DNA of 64,000 nucleotides from NCBI GenBank assembly GCA_937951895.1, contig CALFER010000059.1, positions 62,001 through 126,000 of the forward strand, read 5' to 3'. Below, in pieces: positions 44,552 to 52,461 of this stretch. This DNA comes from an uncultured bacterium (GTDB lineage: Bacteria; CSSED10-310; CALFER01). The first letter of the stretch is position 1; every line of letters begins with the position of its first letter. The translations under genes and the position numbers were made by a program. The notes under the pieces were generated by a model. It searched no databases and was not told the origin of the DNA. It saw only the letters and a program-made list of their open reading frames with translations.

Positions 44552-47500
44552 TTACTTCTTCCGGAGAACACTCAGGCCGAGCAGTGCGCTGATCGCGAAG
44601 ATCATGACGCCCAGGCCGAACGGACCGGAAGCCGGAACCGGCAGCGGAGTCGGGGTCGGGGGTTCGGCGTTGCCAAGGCAGAATGCGAGATCGGTCGGAT
44701 CGGGTGTCCATGTGGTGGTGGACACCTGATAGGAGTAGCAATCCGCGCCTGTGGCTGTCGAATTCACGGCCCAGTAGAAGGTCGAACCGTTGTTGGCGCC
44801 CACGATGCTGATCCAGCCGGTGAGCTGGGTTTCGCAGGTCGGCAGCTCGACGAAGTATTCATAGAGCGGGAACCCGAAGGCGGTCCAGGTCGTGTCGACC
44901 GGTGTGGCACCCACGATCGGATAGCTGCTCGTCAGGGCACCGGGCTGTCCGGCGTTGTCGGTCCAGAACTCGATCGTGAAATCGGTGTCGGCTGTACCTG
45001 TGTAGAGACCCCAGAACTTGACCCAGCAGACCGGATCAGTCACGGTGTAGTCGTCATACATCAGGAAATCGCTGCCCAGATCCGAACCGTAGCCGTTGAA
45101 TCCGGCATCCAGCGGGTTGACCGGCTGAGAGAGCTGTGAGGTGGCCGGGCAATCCAGGACGAAGGCCGGTGTGGCGGTCGGTGTGGCGGTCGGAGCGCAG
45201 TACGGGGCTTCGTGCTGATACACAACGATGTTGTCGATCATATCCGGAGCTGAGTTGCCGCTCTCGTTCCAGAAGTTCAGTCGAACGGTTCCCGGTCCGC
45301 CAGTGCAGCAGAGGAATGACAGGTCGACAACCTGGGTTGTGCAGGTGTTGGCTACCGCAACCCAGTTCTGGACGAAGTCACCAGAGGGGTCTGTGCCGTC
45401 CCAAGTTGACTGGAGTGTGATGTCGGCTGTCGGATCCGTTGTGTATGCGAGCACCATGTAGGAATCATAAGCTCCTGAAACATGAGTTGTCAGGTCGAAC
45501 TGGAGATACAGGGTGGCCAGCATCGGGTCGAAGTTGATGACCGGGGACACGGCGTAGTCTTCGTTCCAGTCGTTCACCGGATCAGCGACGTCGCCGATCT
45601 GGAGACCGATGGCGCTCGAGCAGCCGCCGCCGATAGATGTGCAGACCCAGGTGTTGCCATCGGGGCCGCTCGGACCACTGACTGCGTCATCATACATGTT
45701 GTCGACGATGGTGAGCGAGTGTCCGGGTCCCATGCATCCTTCGAAATTTTCGCTGTAGATGATGACGGTCGGGGCCGCGGTCGGAGACGGAGTCGGGGTG
45801 TTGGCGGTCGTGCAGGTCAGTGTCGCGACGTACGGTGAGCCGCAGGCGACATCGACGAACACGGACGGCAGAACAACCGCGTAGTAGTTGCCGGGAGCCA
45901 CACCGATCATCGTGGCGGTCGCGGTTTCGCAGTAGTCTGCGGTCCCGGTGACGATGTCGGTCAGGGCGCAATCGGCGGAGGCGAGGCCAACGAGCATCGG
46001 GAATTCGCCGTAAGCGGTGAGAGTCAGGTCGGCGTATTCGGATACGGTAACCTGGAACCAGTCGGTGTCGCGGTAGTTGTTGGTGCCGAACAGGTATGTT
46101 CCGCTTTCACCGCAGATGGTTTCGCCGCAGGTGATGGTCTGGAACACGTTCGGTGTCGAGTTGCAGCCGCCGTTGTAGGCATCGACGTAATCGGTCGTGC
46201 AGACCGGTTCGCCTTCGGCTGTGGCGCCTGGCGGGCAGGTGACACACGGGGTCGGCGGAACATAGACTGCGATATTCAGTGTGAATGCTGTGATGCAATC
46301 CGGTGTCGGCCAGGTATCGAGCATGATGTAGTAGGTTCCGGGAGCCAGCAGGTTTTGGCCCATTGAGCCGCCGCCGGTGCCGGAGAAAGTAGCGATGTCG
46401 ATACAGGTCGTCGGATCCGGCGGGCAGGCGTCATCGAGCAGGATGCCGGTCCATGTGTCGGTAGTCGTGAAAGAGATTTCAACTTCTGTAGCTACTGTGA
46501 CATCGAGCTGATAGATGATGTCGGCACCGCCGTCATAATAACCCAGGCAGGTTGTCGCATAATCATTGTTCAACCCGCAGGTCGCGCCGGCAGCCGAGTA
46601 AGGCAGTGCGGCAGGAATGCTGATCGCGATCGCATTCGCGCACACATCGCCGGGGCCGGCCGGAGGCGGAGTCGGTGTGACTGTCGGAGGTGTTCCGCAA
46701 GCGCCGGAAACCTTCGTGCAAACGATCCCGGATGTTGAGCCATAGTTTTCCGCAACAATGATGTAGGTTCCAGCGGGCAATGTCGGGACCACGAGGGATG
46801 AAGAAGCGGTTGAGACCGGCGAACCGTTGCAGGTGTCGCCAACGCATTCCGTGTCATCATTGGTTCCCACGACGGTCGTGCAGTCACTCTGAAGAACGGT
46901 CAGATACGTGTCGTGCGTGCCTGTTCCGGATACGCAGAATGTCACGCTGTAGCATTCTTCAACTGTGGTGAAGGTGTAGAACACATCATTCCCGTGGCCG
47001 GGGTACTGATTGGTGAAGAGCGAGGTGTCGGCCATTTCCTGAGCGCCGTTGAACGTGATCGGAAGAGCGGACGCGCAGGTGTCGCCGGCCATCGGTGTCG
47101 GTGTGACTGTCGGTGTCGGCGTCGGGCCGGAAGAATAGGTCAGGCTGAGGTTATCGATCAAGAGCCAGTTGTCGTCATTACCGCGGTATCGGAAGGCAAT
47201 CCAGAATTGAGAAGAGCCGATAACAGCAGACAGGTCCACGTAGCGTGCTTCACAGGTTCTGACTCCGGTAATCGGACCATCAACGATGGTCCAGGATGCC
47301 GGCGTCACATTCGGGTCGACATATAGCGTACCTGTGAGATACATGACTGTCAGTTCGTCGAGGTAGAAGTCGCTGATGGATAGGCTGTATGCCAGGTTGA
47401 CCACATCCGCTGTCGGTGTGGTGAACGGACCCCATACGACATAGTCGACGTCGGCAACGGAGCCATAAGAGTGCCGCATGCTGGGTGAGGTACATCCGGC

Positions 47501-47656
47501 AGTGGTGCTGCGTACCCAAAGTGAGCCACCCGCGTCATTCTCGTAGATCGCGCTGCAGTCATTCGTCGCGAAATCGCATGACCATGGCAGAGACGTCTGC
47601 GCGTAGCTCGCGGTCGCCATCAAGGCAACCGTCAGAAAAAGTAACGCTTTCCTCAT
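44552..47656 (-). CDS. Large secreted PPC-like domain protein with sorting-like C-terminus
   Basis: Secreted protein of about 1034 residues. A signal peptide (MRKALLFLTVALMATASYA) leads to a choice-of-anchor-J-like domain (SLPWSCDFATNDCSAIY). Then come about three bacterial pre-peptidase C-terminal-type domains, the first GNDVFYTFTTVEECYSV with DTYLTVLQSDCTT, plus a second anchor-J-like domain (NFEGCMG-type at about residue 640). Cysteines are frequent, so disulfides and secretion fit. The tail has VPASGPFGLGVMIFAIS, then the rest of the helix, ending LSVLRKK. The ATG at 47656 follows GGGAGG; an in-frame ATG at 47737 would place the signal sequence too deep. A terminator follows. Confidence 0.82.
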   Translation of the reverse strand: MRKALLFLTVALMATASYAQTSLPWSCDFATNDCSAIYENDAGGSLWVRSTTAGCTSPSMRHSYGSVADVDYVVWGPFTTPTADVVNLAYSLSISDFYLDELTVMYLTGTLYVDPNVTPASWTIVDGPITGVRTCEARYVDLSAVIGSSQFWIAFRYRGNDDNWLLIDNLSLTYSSGPTPTPTVTPTPMAGDTCASALPITFNGAQEMADTSLFTNQYPGHGNDVFYTFTTVEECYSVTFCVSGTGTHDTYLTVLQSDCTTVVGTNDDTECVGDTCNGSPVSTASSSLVVPTLPAGTYIIVAENYGSTSGIVCTKVSGACGTPPTVTPTPPPAGPGDVCANAIAISIPAALPYSAAGATCGLNNDYATTCLGYYDGGADIIYQLDVTVATEVEISFTTTDTWTGILLDDACPPDPTTCIDIATFSGTGGGSMGQNLLAPGTYYIMLDTWPTPDCITAFTLNIAVYVPPTPCVTCPPGATAEGEPVCTTDYVDAYNGGCNSTPNVFQTITCGETICGESGTYLFGTNNYRDTDWFQVTVSEYADLTLTAYGEFPMLVGLASADCALTDIVTGTADYCETATATMIGVAPGNYYAVVLPSVFVDVACGSPYVATLTCTTANTPTPSPTAAPTVIIYSENFEGCMGPGHSLTIVDNMYDDAVSGPSGPDGNTWVCTSIGGGCSSAIGLQIGDVADPVNDWNEDYAVSPVINFDPMLATLYLQFDLTTHVSGAYDSYMVLAYTTDPTADITLQSTWDGTDPSGDFVQNWVAVANTCTTQVVDLSFLCCTGGPGTVRLNFWNESGNSAPDMIDNIVVYQHEAPYCAPTATPTATPAFVLDCPATSQLSQPVNPLDAGFNGYGSDLGSDFLMYDDYTVTDPVCWVKFWGLYTGTADTDFTIEFWTDNAGQPGALTSSYPIVGATPVDTTWTAFGFPLYEYFVELPTCETQLTGWISIVGANNGSTFYWAVNSTATGADCYSYQVSTTTWTPDPTDLAFCLGNAEPPTPTPLPVPASGPFGLGVMIFAISALLGLSVLRKK

Positions 47657-48277
47657 ACATTTTCCTCCCGTAAGGTTAGGTTGGGTGAACACGAAAAAAG
47701 GGATTCTGCTCCCCTCAAAGCACACAGTGAAATGCAAAAATCATTCCGAACCATTCGATCCGGATCGTCGAATTGACACCCCGATCCCGAATTCTTCGAA
47801 AATCCTGATTTTTCAACCATATAAACGCGATGCCCCCCCGCGCTCGATACCGACCCTTCCATTCTAAGAATCGCCACACCCTTTTTCAACCCGGTCGGAT
47901 TGACAAAATTGCGTTCGTGGAGTGACAAAAAATGGTTGGCAGACTGTAAACCAGCCCTGTTCCACAACGGATGGAACCGTCGATCAAACCAGCCCCAATA
48001 GCTGGACCGGGACGATTCTTCCGGGCATTCGGACACACCGCTGCACGCGTTCTTCATGACCGAAATTGGCATGCACGCCCGGAAAAAATCGCTCAATCCA
48101 ACCTCCCCGTTGTCGCGCGGAATGGTCCTGGAGTTTCCGAGTATACTCCTGATCCTCACGGGATTCAAAGAAAAATCATCAGGAAACCGCGCAGACTCAC
48201 GGCCCCGCCGCCTCCCGGTCACTCTCGATCCCCGATGTCTCCACCCGATAGTATGCACACCCCCCGGTTCCCCCCAC
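47657..48277. other. Gene-free region between divergent genes
   Basis: About 620 bases without a convincing gene. A few open frames exist on both strands but none has a ribosome site or a domain. Visible features are TTGACA-like boxes at about 47772 and 47902 without a good -10, and a short stem CCAGC..GCTGG near 47990. No tRNA or recognised RNA gene was seen. The promoter of the minus-strand secreted gene must lie here but could not be fixed. Confidence 0.4.
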
Positions 48278-48751
48278 ATGTTGATGTTGGCTTCATTCGC
48301 AAAATTCTATATAGTGCCTCCAACTCAAGACCGATTTGCCGGGGAGGCGGTTCTGAACATCGATCGTTACCAGTCCTTTTTCCTGACGCAACTCCAGAAC
48401 AGTCTGCAGGTCATCCTCCTGTGCCTGAACGAATCGACGCCCGTCCGGCCGGATTCCGAACCGCCCTTGCGCACCGCCGCCCGCAAATACCATAATCTCA
48501 AAAGCAGTGCCGCCATGATGCAGATGCCGGTTCTTTCGGATATCGCCGCCCTCGCCGAACGGATCCTTCTCGACGCCGCCGATACCGGCCTGCCGGATTC
48601 CGCCCGGACATCTCTGGAGGAAACGACCCGCCGGATCGGTCGGGAAGCCGCCCGCTCGCCCGACACTGGCCCTCTTTTTGCACTCTCCGACTGGGAGGGG
48701 TGCATGCAGAACCTTCGCGCGATTCTCGGACAGAAGGACCCGATCGGATGA
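48278..48751 (+). CDS. Histidine phosphotransfer (HPt)-like protein
   Basis: Small protein of up to 157 residues. The core from about residue 25 is helical and contains AARKYHNLKSSAAMMQMPVL, where H72 fits the phosphorylated histidine of HPt domains (H-x-L-K-x-S). It would relay phosphate in a multistep phosphorelay. The ATG at 48278 is the first in the frame, but a promoter (48287-48315) and GGGGAGG (48341-48347) lie inside the first 25 codons. The true start may be the CTG at 48353, giving a protein that opens LNIDRYQSFF. The stop overlaps the receiver gene start (ATGA), so phosphate transfer between the two is likely. Confidence 0.65.
   Translation: MLMLASFAKFYIVPPTQDRFAGEAVLNIDRYQSFFLTQLQNSLQVILLCLNESTPVRPDSEPPLRTAARKYHNLKSSAAMMQMPVLSDIAALAERILLDAADTGLPDSARTSLEETTRRIGREAARSPDTGPLFALSDWEGCMQNLRAILGQKDPIG
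48287..48315 (+). promoter_or_regulatory. Candidate promoter of the HPt-receiver-PHP operon
   Basis: TTGGCT (48287-48292) and TATAGT (48310-48315) are 17 bases apart. The GGGGAGG ribosome site at 48341-48347 lies about 20 bases past the expected transcription start, which argues for a start codon after it. Confidence 0.45.
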
Positions 48752-49149
48752 CCGGACAGACGCTGAACATCGTGATCGTCGATGACGACGAGTTCGTGGG
48801 CGAAATCATGTCCGCCGGATTCGAAAACGATCCCGGATTCCGCATCATCAACTGCCCCTCGGCGGTCGACTTCGAAGAATCCGTCACGAATCTCGATATC
48901 CACGGCATCGTGCTCGACCTGTTTCTGCCCGATATCAACGGCATGGATCTCCTCAAACGCATCAAAGCCGATCCGAAACTCCGGGATATCCCCGTCATCG
49001 TGCTCTCCGGAGTCGACGACATGGCGATCCGTCGGAAAACCATCGAAGCCGGCGCGATTCACTTCATCACCAAACCCTTCGCCATCGCCGATCTGAAACG
49101 GCTTCTGGTCCGCGTCGTCGGGAAGTCGGCGGATCCGATTCCTTCCTGA
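48748..49149 (+). CDS. Single-domain response regulator
   Basis: Receiver-only response regulator of 133 residues. Acidic residues D12-D14 (IVDDDEF), the phosphoacceptor D57 (LDLFLPDINGMDLL), S87 (VIVLSGVDD) and K109 (FITKPFA) are all present, so it should be phosphorylated. There is no output domain. It may bind a partner after phosphotransfer from the HPt protein encoded immediately upstream, with which its ATG overlaps. CheY-like motility control or a phosphate sink are possible. Confidence 0.86.
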   Translation: MTGQTLNIVIVDDDEFVGEIMSAGFENDPGFRIINCPSAVDFEESVTNLDIHGIVLDLFLPDINGMDLLKRIKADPKLRDIPVIVLSGVDDMAIRRKTIEAGAIHFITKPFAIADLKRLLVRVVGKSADPIPS

Positions 49150-49169
49150 TCTCTCGGACAGTCCTCCCC

Positions 49170-49772
49170 ATGCTGATCGATATCCACGTACACTCGAAAG
49201 AACATTCACTCGATGCGCAGCTTCCGGCCCGGGACATCGTCCGATCTGCGATCGATGCCGGGTTGGACGGTGTCGTTTTCACCGATCATGGATATCGATG
49301 GCCGGATGCCGAGATGACGGAACTCCGCGAGACTTTTCCGGCGTTCCTGATCCTGTCGGGCGCCGAACTCATGTTCGATTCCATTCACATGCTGGTATTC
49401 AATGGCCTTCAGGGGGATCTCCCGGTATTCTCCGATCCGTCGGCGCTGACGCGATGTGCCGAGAGCCGCGGAGGCATCACGGTGGTGGCGCATGCATTTT
49501 CGCGGCACTACCGGGTCGGATCACTGGATATCCTGAAATCCGGCGCTCAGGGGATCGAAGTCTTCAACGCCCGGCGCGCATCCTGTGAAATGAGAAATGT
49601 GCTCTCCGCCCGGGAACTCGGATTGGCCGAACTGGCGGGATCGGACGAACACGGCCCGGACCGGGGACTGATCGGCCGCGCGGCGACGTTCTTCCCCGAA
49701 CCGGTCGCGGATTCCTCGGATATCGTCCGTCAGATCCGCGAGCGCAAAACCAGAGCCTGGCGCAGGGTCTGA
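49170..49772 (+). CDS. PHP-domain metal-dependent phosphoesterase-like protein
   Basis: PHP-fold protein of 200 residues, of the stand-alone kind. Metal-binding motifs are present: DIHVHSKEHS (H6, H8), TDHG, SGAEL, VAHAFSRH and GSDEHG. The family includes phosphatases such as histidinol phosphatase and trinucleotide or nucleotide phosphoesterases; the substrate here is unknown. It is third in the HPt-receiver-PHP operon, 20 bases after the receiver stop, and its own stop abuts the stop of the minus-strand propeller gene with no gap. Confidence 0.82.
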   Translation: MLIDIHVHSKEHSLDAQLPARDIVRSAIDAGLDGVVFTDHGYRWPDAEMTELRETFPAFLILSGAELMFDSIHMLVFNGLQGDLPVFSDPSALTRCAESRGGITVVAHAFSRHYRVGSLDILKSGAQGIEVFNARRASCEMRNVLSARELGLAELAGSDEHGPDRGLIGRAATFFPEPVADSSDIVRQIRERKTRAWRRV

Positions 49773-50972
49773 TCAGGAATACGACCACTCGATCCGTTGA
49801 ATGTTCCCGATCAGATTCCAGGTTCCCGCATCGAACATCGCGCCCCAGAACAGAAGCCCCGTTCCGGATCCCGTTCCCGCCGGCCAGTCGAACGACAGCA
49901 CCGCCTCGTCCACACGTCCGTTTTCAGGCACATCGTAACGCTTGCTGTCCGCTCCCTCACTGCCGGAAATCCAGGACGGCCAGAACCAGTACTGGCCCAT
50001 CACGTCCAGAAGAACATAGACGTCCGCAGAACAGGCCGGCATGGAACGATTGACCAGTTCAAAATGAAGATTGAAACGGTCACCGGCGGCAAGATCCCGA
50101 TCGTCCAGCATCAGGGTGAAGGATCGATCCGGCTGCGGTGTTTCCGTCGGAACCGGAACGTCGGTCGGTGTCCCGGTCGGCATCGCCGTCGGAGTGAACG
50201 TGGGTGTCGCCGGTTCAGGCGTCTGCGTCGCCTCGGGTGTGAATGTCGGAGTGCCGGTCGGTACTGGCGTCTGCGTTGCGGTCGGAGGAACGGTCGAGGT
50301 CGGTGTTCGCGTCGCCGTGGCGCTGGCCGTCGCGGTCGGCGGAGGTGGAGTCGGCGAGACAGTTGGGGGAGGAGGGGATATCGTGCCGGTCGGCGTCCGG
50401 GTCGGTGTGGGGGTTCGGGTCGGTGTCGGTGCAGCCGTATATGTCGATGTGGGCGGAGCGGTCGGTGCCGGTGTCGACGTCGATCCCGGTGAAGGCGTCG
50501 CCGTGATGTCCGGAGTCGCGGTCGGGGTCGGGAACGTGAGATCCAGTTCCATGAAGACACCGGCCAGGCCGCATGTCAGGGCGGTATCGGAATCCGGATC
50601 GAGCGCAAATCCTTCGAAATCCCCGATCGAGGGAGACTGGTACATATCCCATTTGATGCCGGTGTAACGGAGCACTTTTCCGCTGTAGGCGACCGCGTAG
50701 ATTTCGTCGGCGCTCACGACAAAAAGATCCTGGATGTCATCCGTGATGCCGCTGCCGACCTGGGTCCAGACCGAGCCGTCGTAATGGGCGATGAACCCGG
50801 AACTTCCGGCGACCCAGAGATCATTCGTCGCGACGCCGTCGATGGCGTTGAGGGTAGTGAGAGTCGGCATGGTTTCGAGTGACCAGGAGGAGCCGTTGAA
50901 ATGCCGAATGTTGCCGTAATCGCCGCAGGTCCAGACGTCGCTATTCGAGAACGGGCGGATGCTGAACAGCAT
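49773..50972 (-). CDS. C-terminal half of a propeller protein separated by in-frame UGA
   Basis: This 399-codon ORF opens inside a propeller repeat (SNSDVWTCGDYGNIRHFNGSSW) and has no signal peptide. After two or three repeats comes a long Thr-Pro linker (for example PTPTRTPTPTRTPTG). The last ~115 residues are the same kind of C-terminal domain as in the protein at 14746 (FDWPAGTGSGTGLLFWGAMF). The ATG at 50972 has no good ribosome site. The ORF lies in the same frame as the gene at 50985-52292; only one TGA (50985-50987) and four codons separate the two. It is therefore probably not an independent gene but the rest of that gene. Confidence 0.65.
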   Translation of the reverse strand: MLFSIRPFSNSDVWTCGDYGNIRHFNGSSWSLETMPTLTTLNAIDGVATNDLWVAGSSGFIAHYDGSVWTQVGSGITDDIQDLFVVSADEIYAVAYSGKVLRYTGIKWDMYQSPSIGDFEGFALDPDSDTALTCGLAGVFMELDLTFPTPTATPDITATPSPGSTSTPAPTAPPTSTYTAAPTPTRTPTPTRTPTGTISPPPPTVSPTPPPPTATASATATRTPTSTVPPTATQTPVPTGTPTFTPEATQTPEPATPTFTPTAMPTGTPTDVPVPTETPQPDRSFTLMLDDRDLAAGDRFNLHFELVNRSMPACSADVYVLLDVMGQYWFWPSWISGSEGADSKRYDVPENGRVDEAVLSFDWPAGTGSGTGLLFWGAMFDAGTWNLIGNIQRIEWSYS

Positions 50973-50984
50973 CCCTGGTCCCGG

Positions 50985-52292
50985 TCAGGAGCCTCCTTCG
51001 GTATAGACCACCCACTGCGAGCCTGTGTAATGAAGCACCGTCCATCCGACACAGGACCCATCGGAGTATCCGCCCGCGGTCCAGACATTCGTCGGAGACA
51101 GAGCATAGATATCGTAGACATTGTCCGGATTCGACGTGTTCTGGGTGATCCAGCCGGATCCGGTGTTTTTCCGGATCACGCCGCCTTCGCCCGTGACCCA
51201 CATCGTATCGAACGGGTCCCGATACACCTTGAACAGATCGTTCGACGTGGCCAGATCGATGGGCACGAAGTCCTCTCCGGAATACTCGAACAGCTTCCCG
51301 CGGGTTCCAGCCAGCAGGATGGCGTCATCCGGAGCGATTTCGACGTCATAAAAGTCGACGCCGTTCGAGAGATCCACATCGAGACGCTCCCAGGTGGAGC
51401 CGTCGAAGCGGATGATGAATCCGTTGACGCCGGCAACGATGATGTCTCCATTGTCCTGCTCGGCAACTCCCCTGAGCGATACTGTGGCGGGGATGTCGGG
51501 GACGGAGACGACGGACCAGGCACCCGAAAGGCGGCGGATGACGGTTCCGGCATCTCCGACGGCCCAGGCTTCATCCGTCGAGATCGCTGCGACGCCGTAC
51601 AGCGTCTGGGTGGTCGGCGACGTTTCGGTCTGGAAACCCGATCCGGACCAGCGGATGATCGTGCCGAGATCTCCGACGGCCCACGCGCACGAGTCCGTCA
51701 CTCCGCTGACTTTTCGCAGAAAGCGGGTTGTGGACGAGCTGTAGTAGAGCCAGTTGGTTCCGTTGAAGACCCGGGCGGTGCCGTACAGGCCGACCGCCCA
51801 GCCCCGGGTCGGGTTCAGCATGTCGATGTCTTTGAGAGTCGTCGAGGTTCCGGTGGGCATGTCGATCCAGTCCGAGCCGTCGAAGTGGTAGATTTTCCCG
51901 AGATCGCCGCAGATATAAGCCTGCCCGTCCTGCAGCACGGCAGCGCCATAGAACCAGGCCGTCGTCAGCGGTTTGTTCTCGATCCAGTCACCGCCGTTCC
52001 GGAACAGCACCGTGGAATGCTCGCCCGCCATCACCCCGTAGTCGCCGCTGAGCGCGATGTCGTGGATCCGGTCGAGAGTCGGGGAGGGTTTGAGGACGAA
52101 ATCGTCCGCCTCGAGTTCGAGAATCTGGCCGGCATCCGCCGCAAATCCGATCAGGCCGGACGACGAGGCGGCGACTGCGTTGATGGTGTTGCCGGAGGGC
52201 AACGGGTTATGCCAGGTCCAGGACGAAAACGCCGGCGGGCCGATAAGTGACAACATCCAGATGGCAAGGATCACACGTGACATTCGATTCAT
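50985..52292 (-). CDS. Secreted beta-propeller protein (N-terminal part, in-frame UGA stop)
   Basis: Signal peptide (about residues 1-26, MNRMSRVILAIWMLSLIG) followed by repeated propeller-like units, each with a pattern like AWAVGDLGTIIRWSGSGF or VWTAGGYSDGS. About eight units are visible before the TGA at 50985. The ATG at 52292 is preceded by GAGGG; further upstream in-frame ATGs lack a ribosome site and would bury the signal peptide. The last codons, GGS then TGA, sit in the middle of a repeat, not at a natural end. Nonsense mutation, sequencing error and UGA readthrough (context UGA-C) are all possible. Confidence 0.7.
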   Translation of the reverse strand: MNRMSRVILAIWMLSLIGPPAFSSWTWHNPLPSGNTINAVAASSSGLIGFAADAGQILELEADDFVLKPSPTLDRIHDIALSGDYGVMAGEHSTVLFRNGGDWIENKPLTTAWFYGAAVLQDGQAYICGDLGKIYHFDGSDWIDMPTGTSTTLKDIDMLNPTRGWAVGLYGTARVFNGTNWLYYSSSTTRFLRKVSGVTDSCAWAVGDLGTIIRWSGSGFQTETSPTTQTLYGVAAISTDEAWAVGDAGTVIRRLSGAWSVVSVPDIPATVSLRGVAEQDNGDIIVAGVNGFIIRFDGSTWERLDVDLSNGVDFYDVEIAPDDAILLAGTRGKLFEYSGEDFVPIDLATSNDLFKVYRDPFDTMWVTGEGGVIRKNTGSGWITQNTSNPDNVYDIYALSPTNVWTAGGYSDGSCVGWTVLHYTGSQWVVYTEGGS

Positions 52293-52461
52293 GCTGTTTG
52301 TTCCCTCAATGGTGTTTCGCACGCCCCATCCTGCATTTTGCGAATTCCATGCCACGGAATCAAGAGACTTGATTTGGCCCGTCGAAACCGGATAACATCA
52401 ACGGAATGAGATGTTTTTCATGCGTTTGAGGCAGGTATTGAACGGATCACGGGAGGTTATC

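Noticed and set aside
47657..48277. Small open frames in the gap before the HPt gene
   Set aside because: None has a ribosome site, a promoter with a good -10 box, or a recognisable fold; the frames that reach the HPt gene read through unlikely low-complexity sequence.
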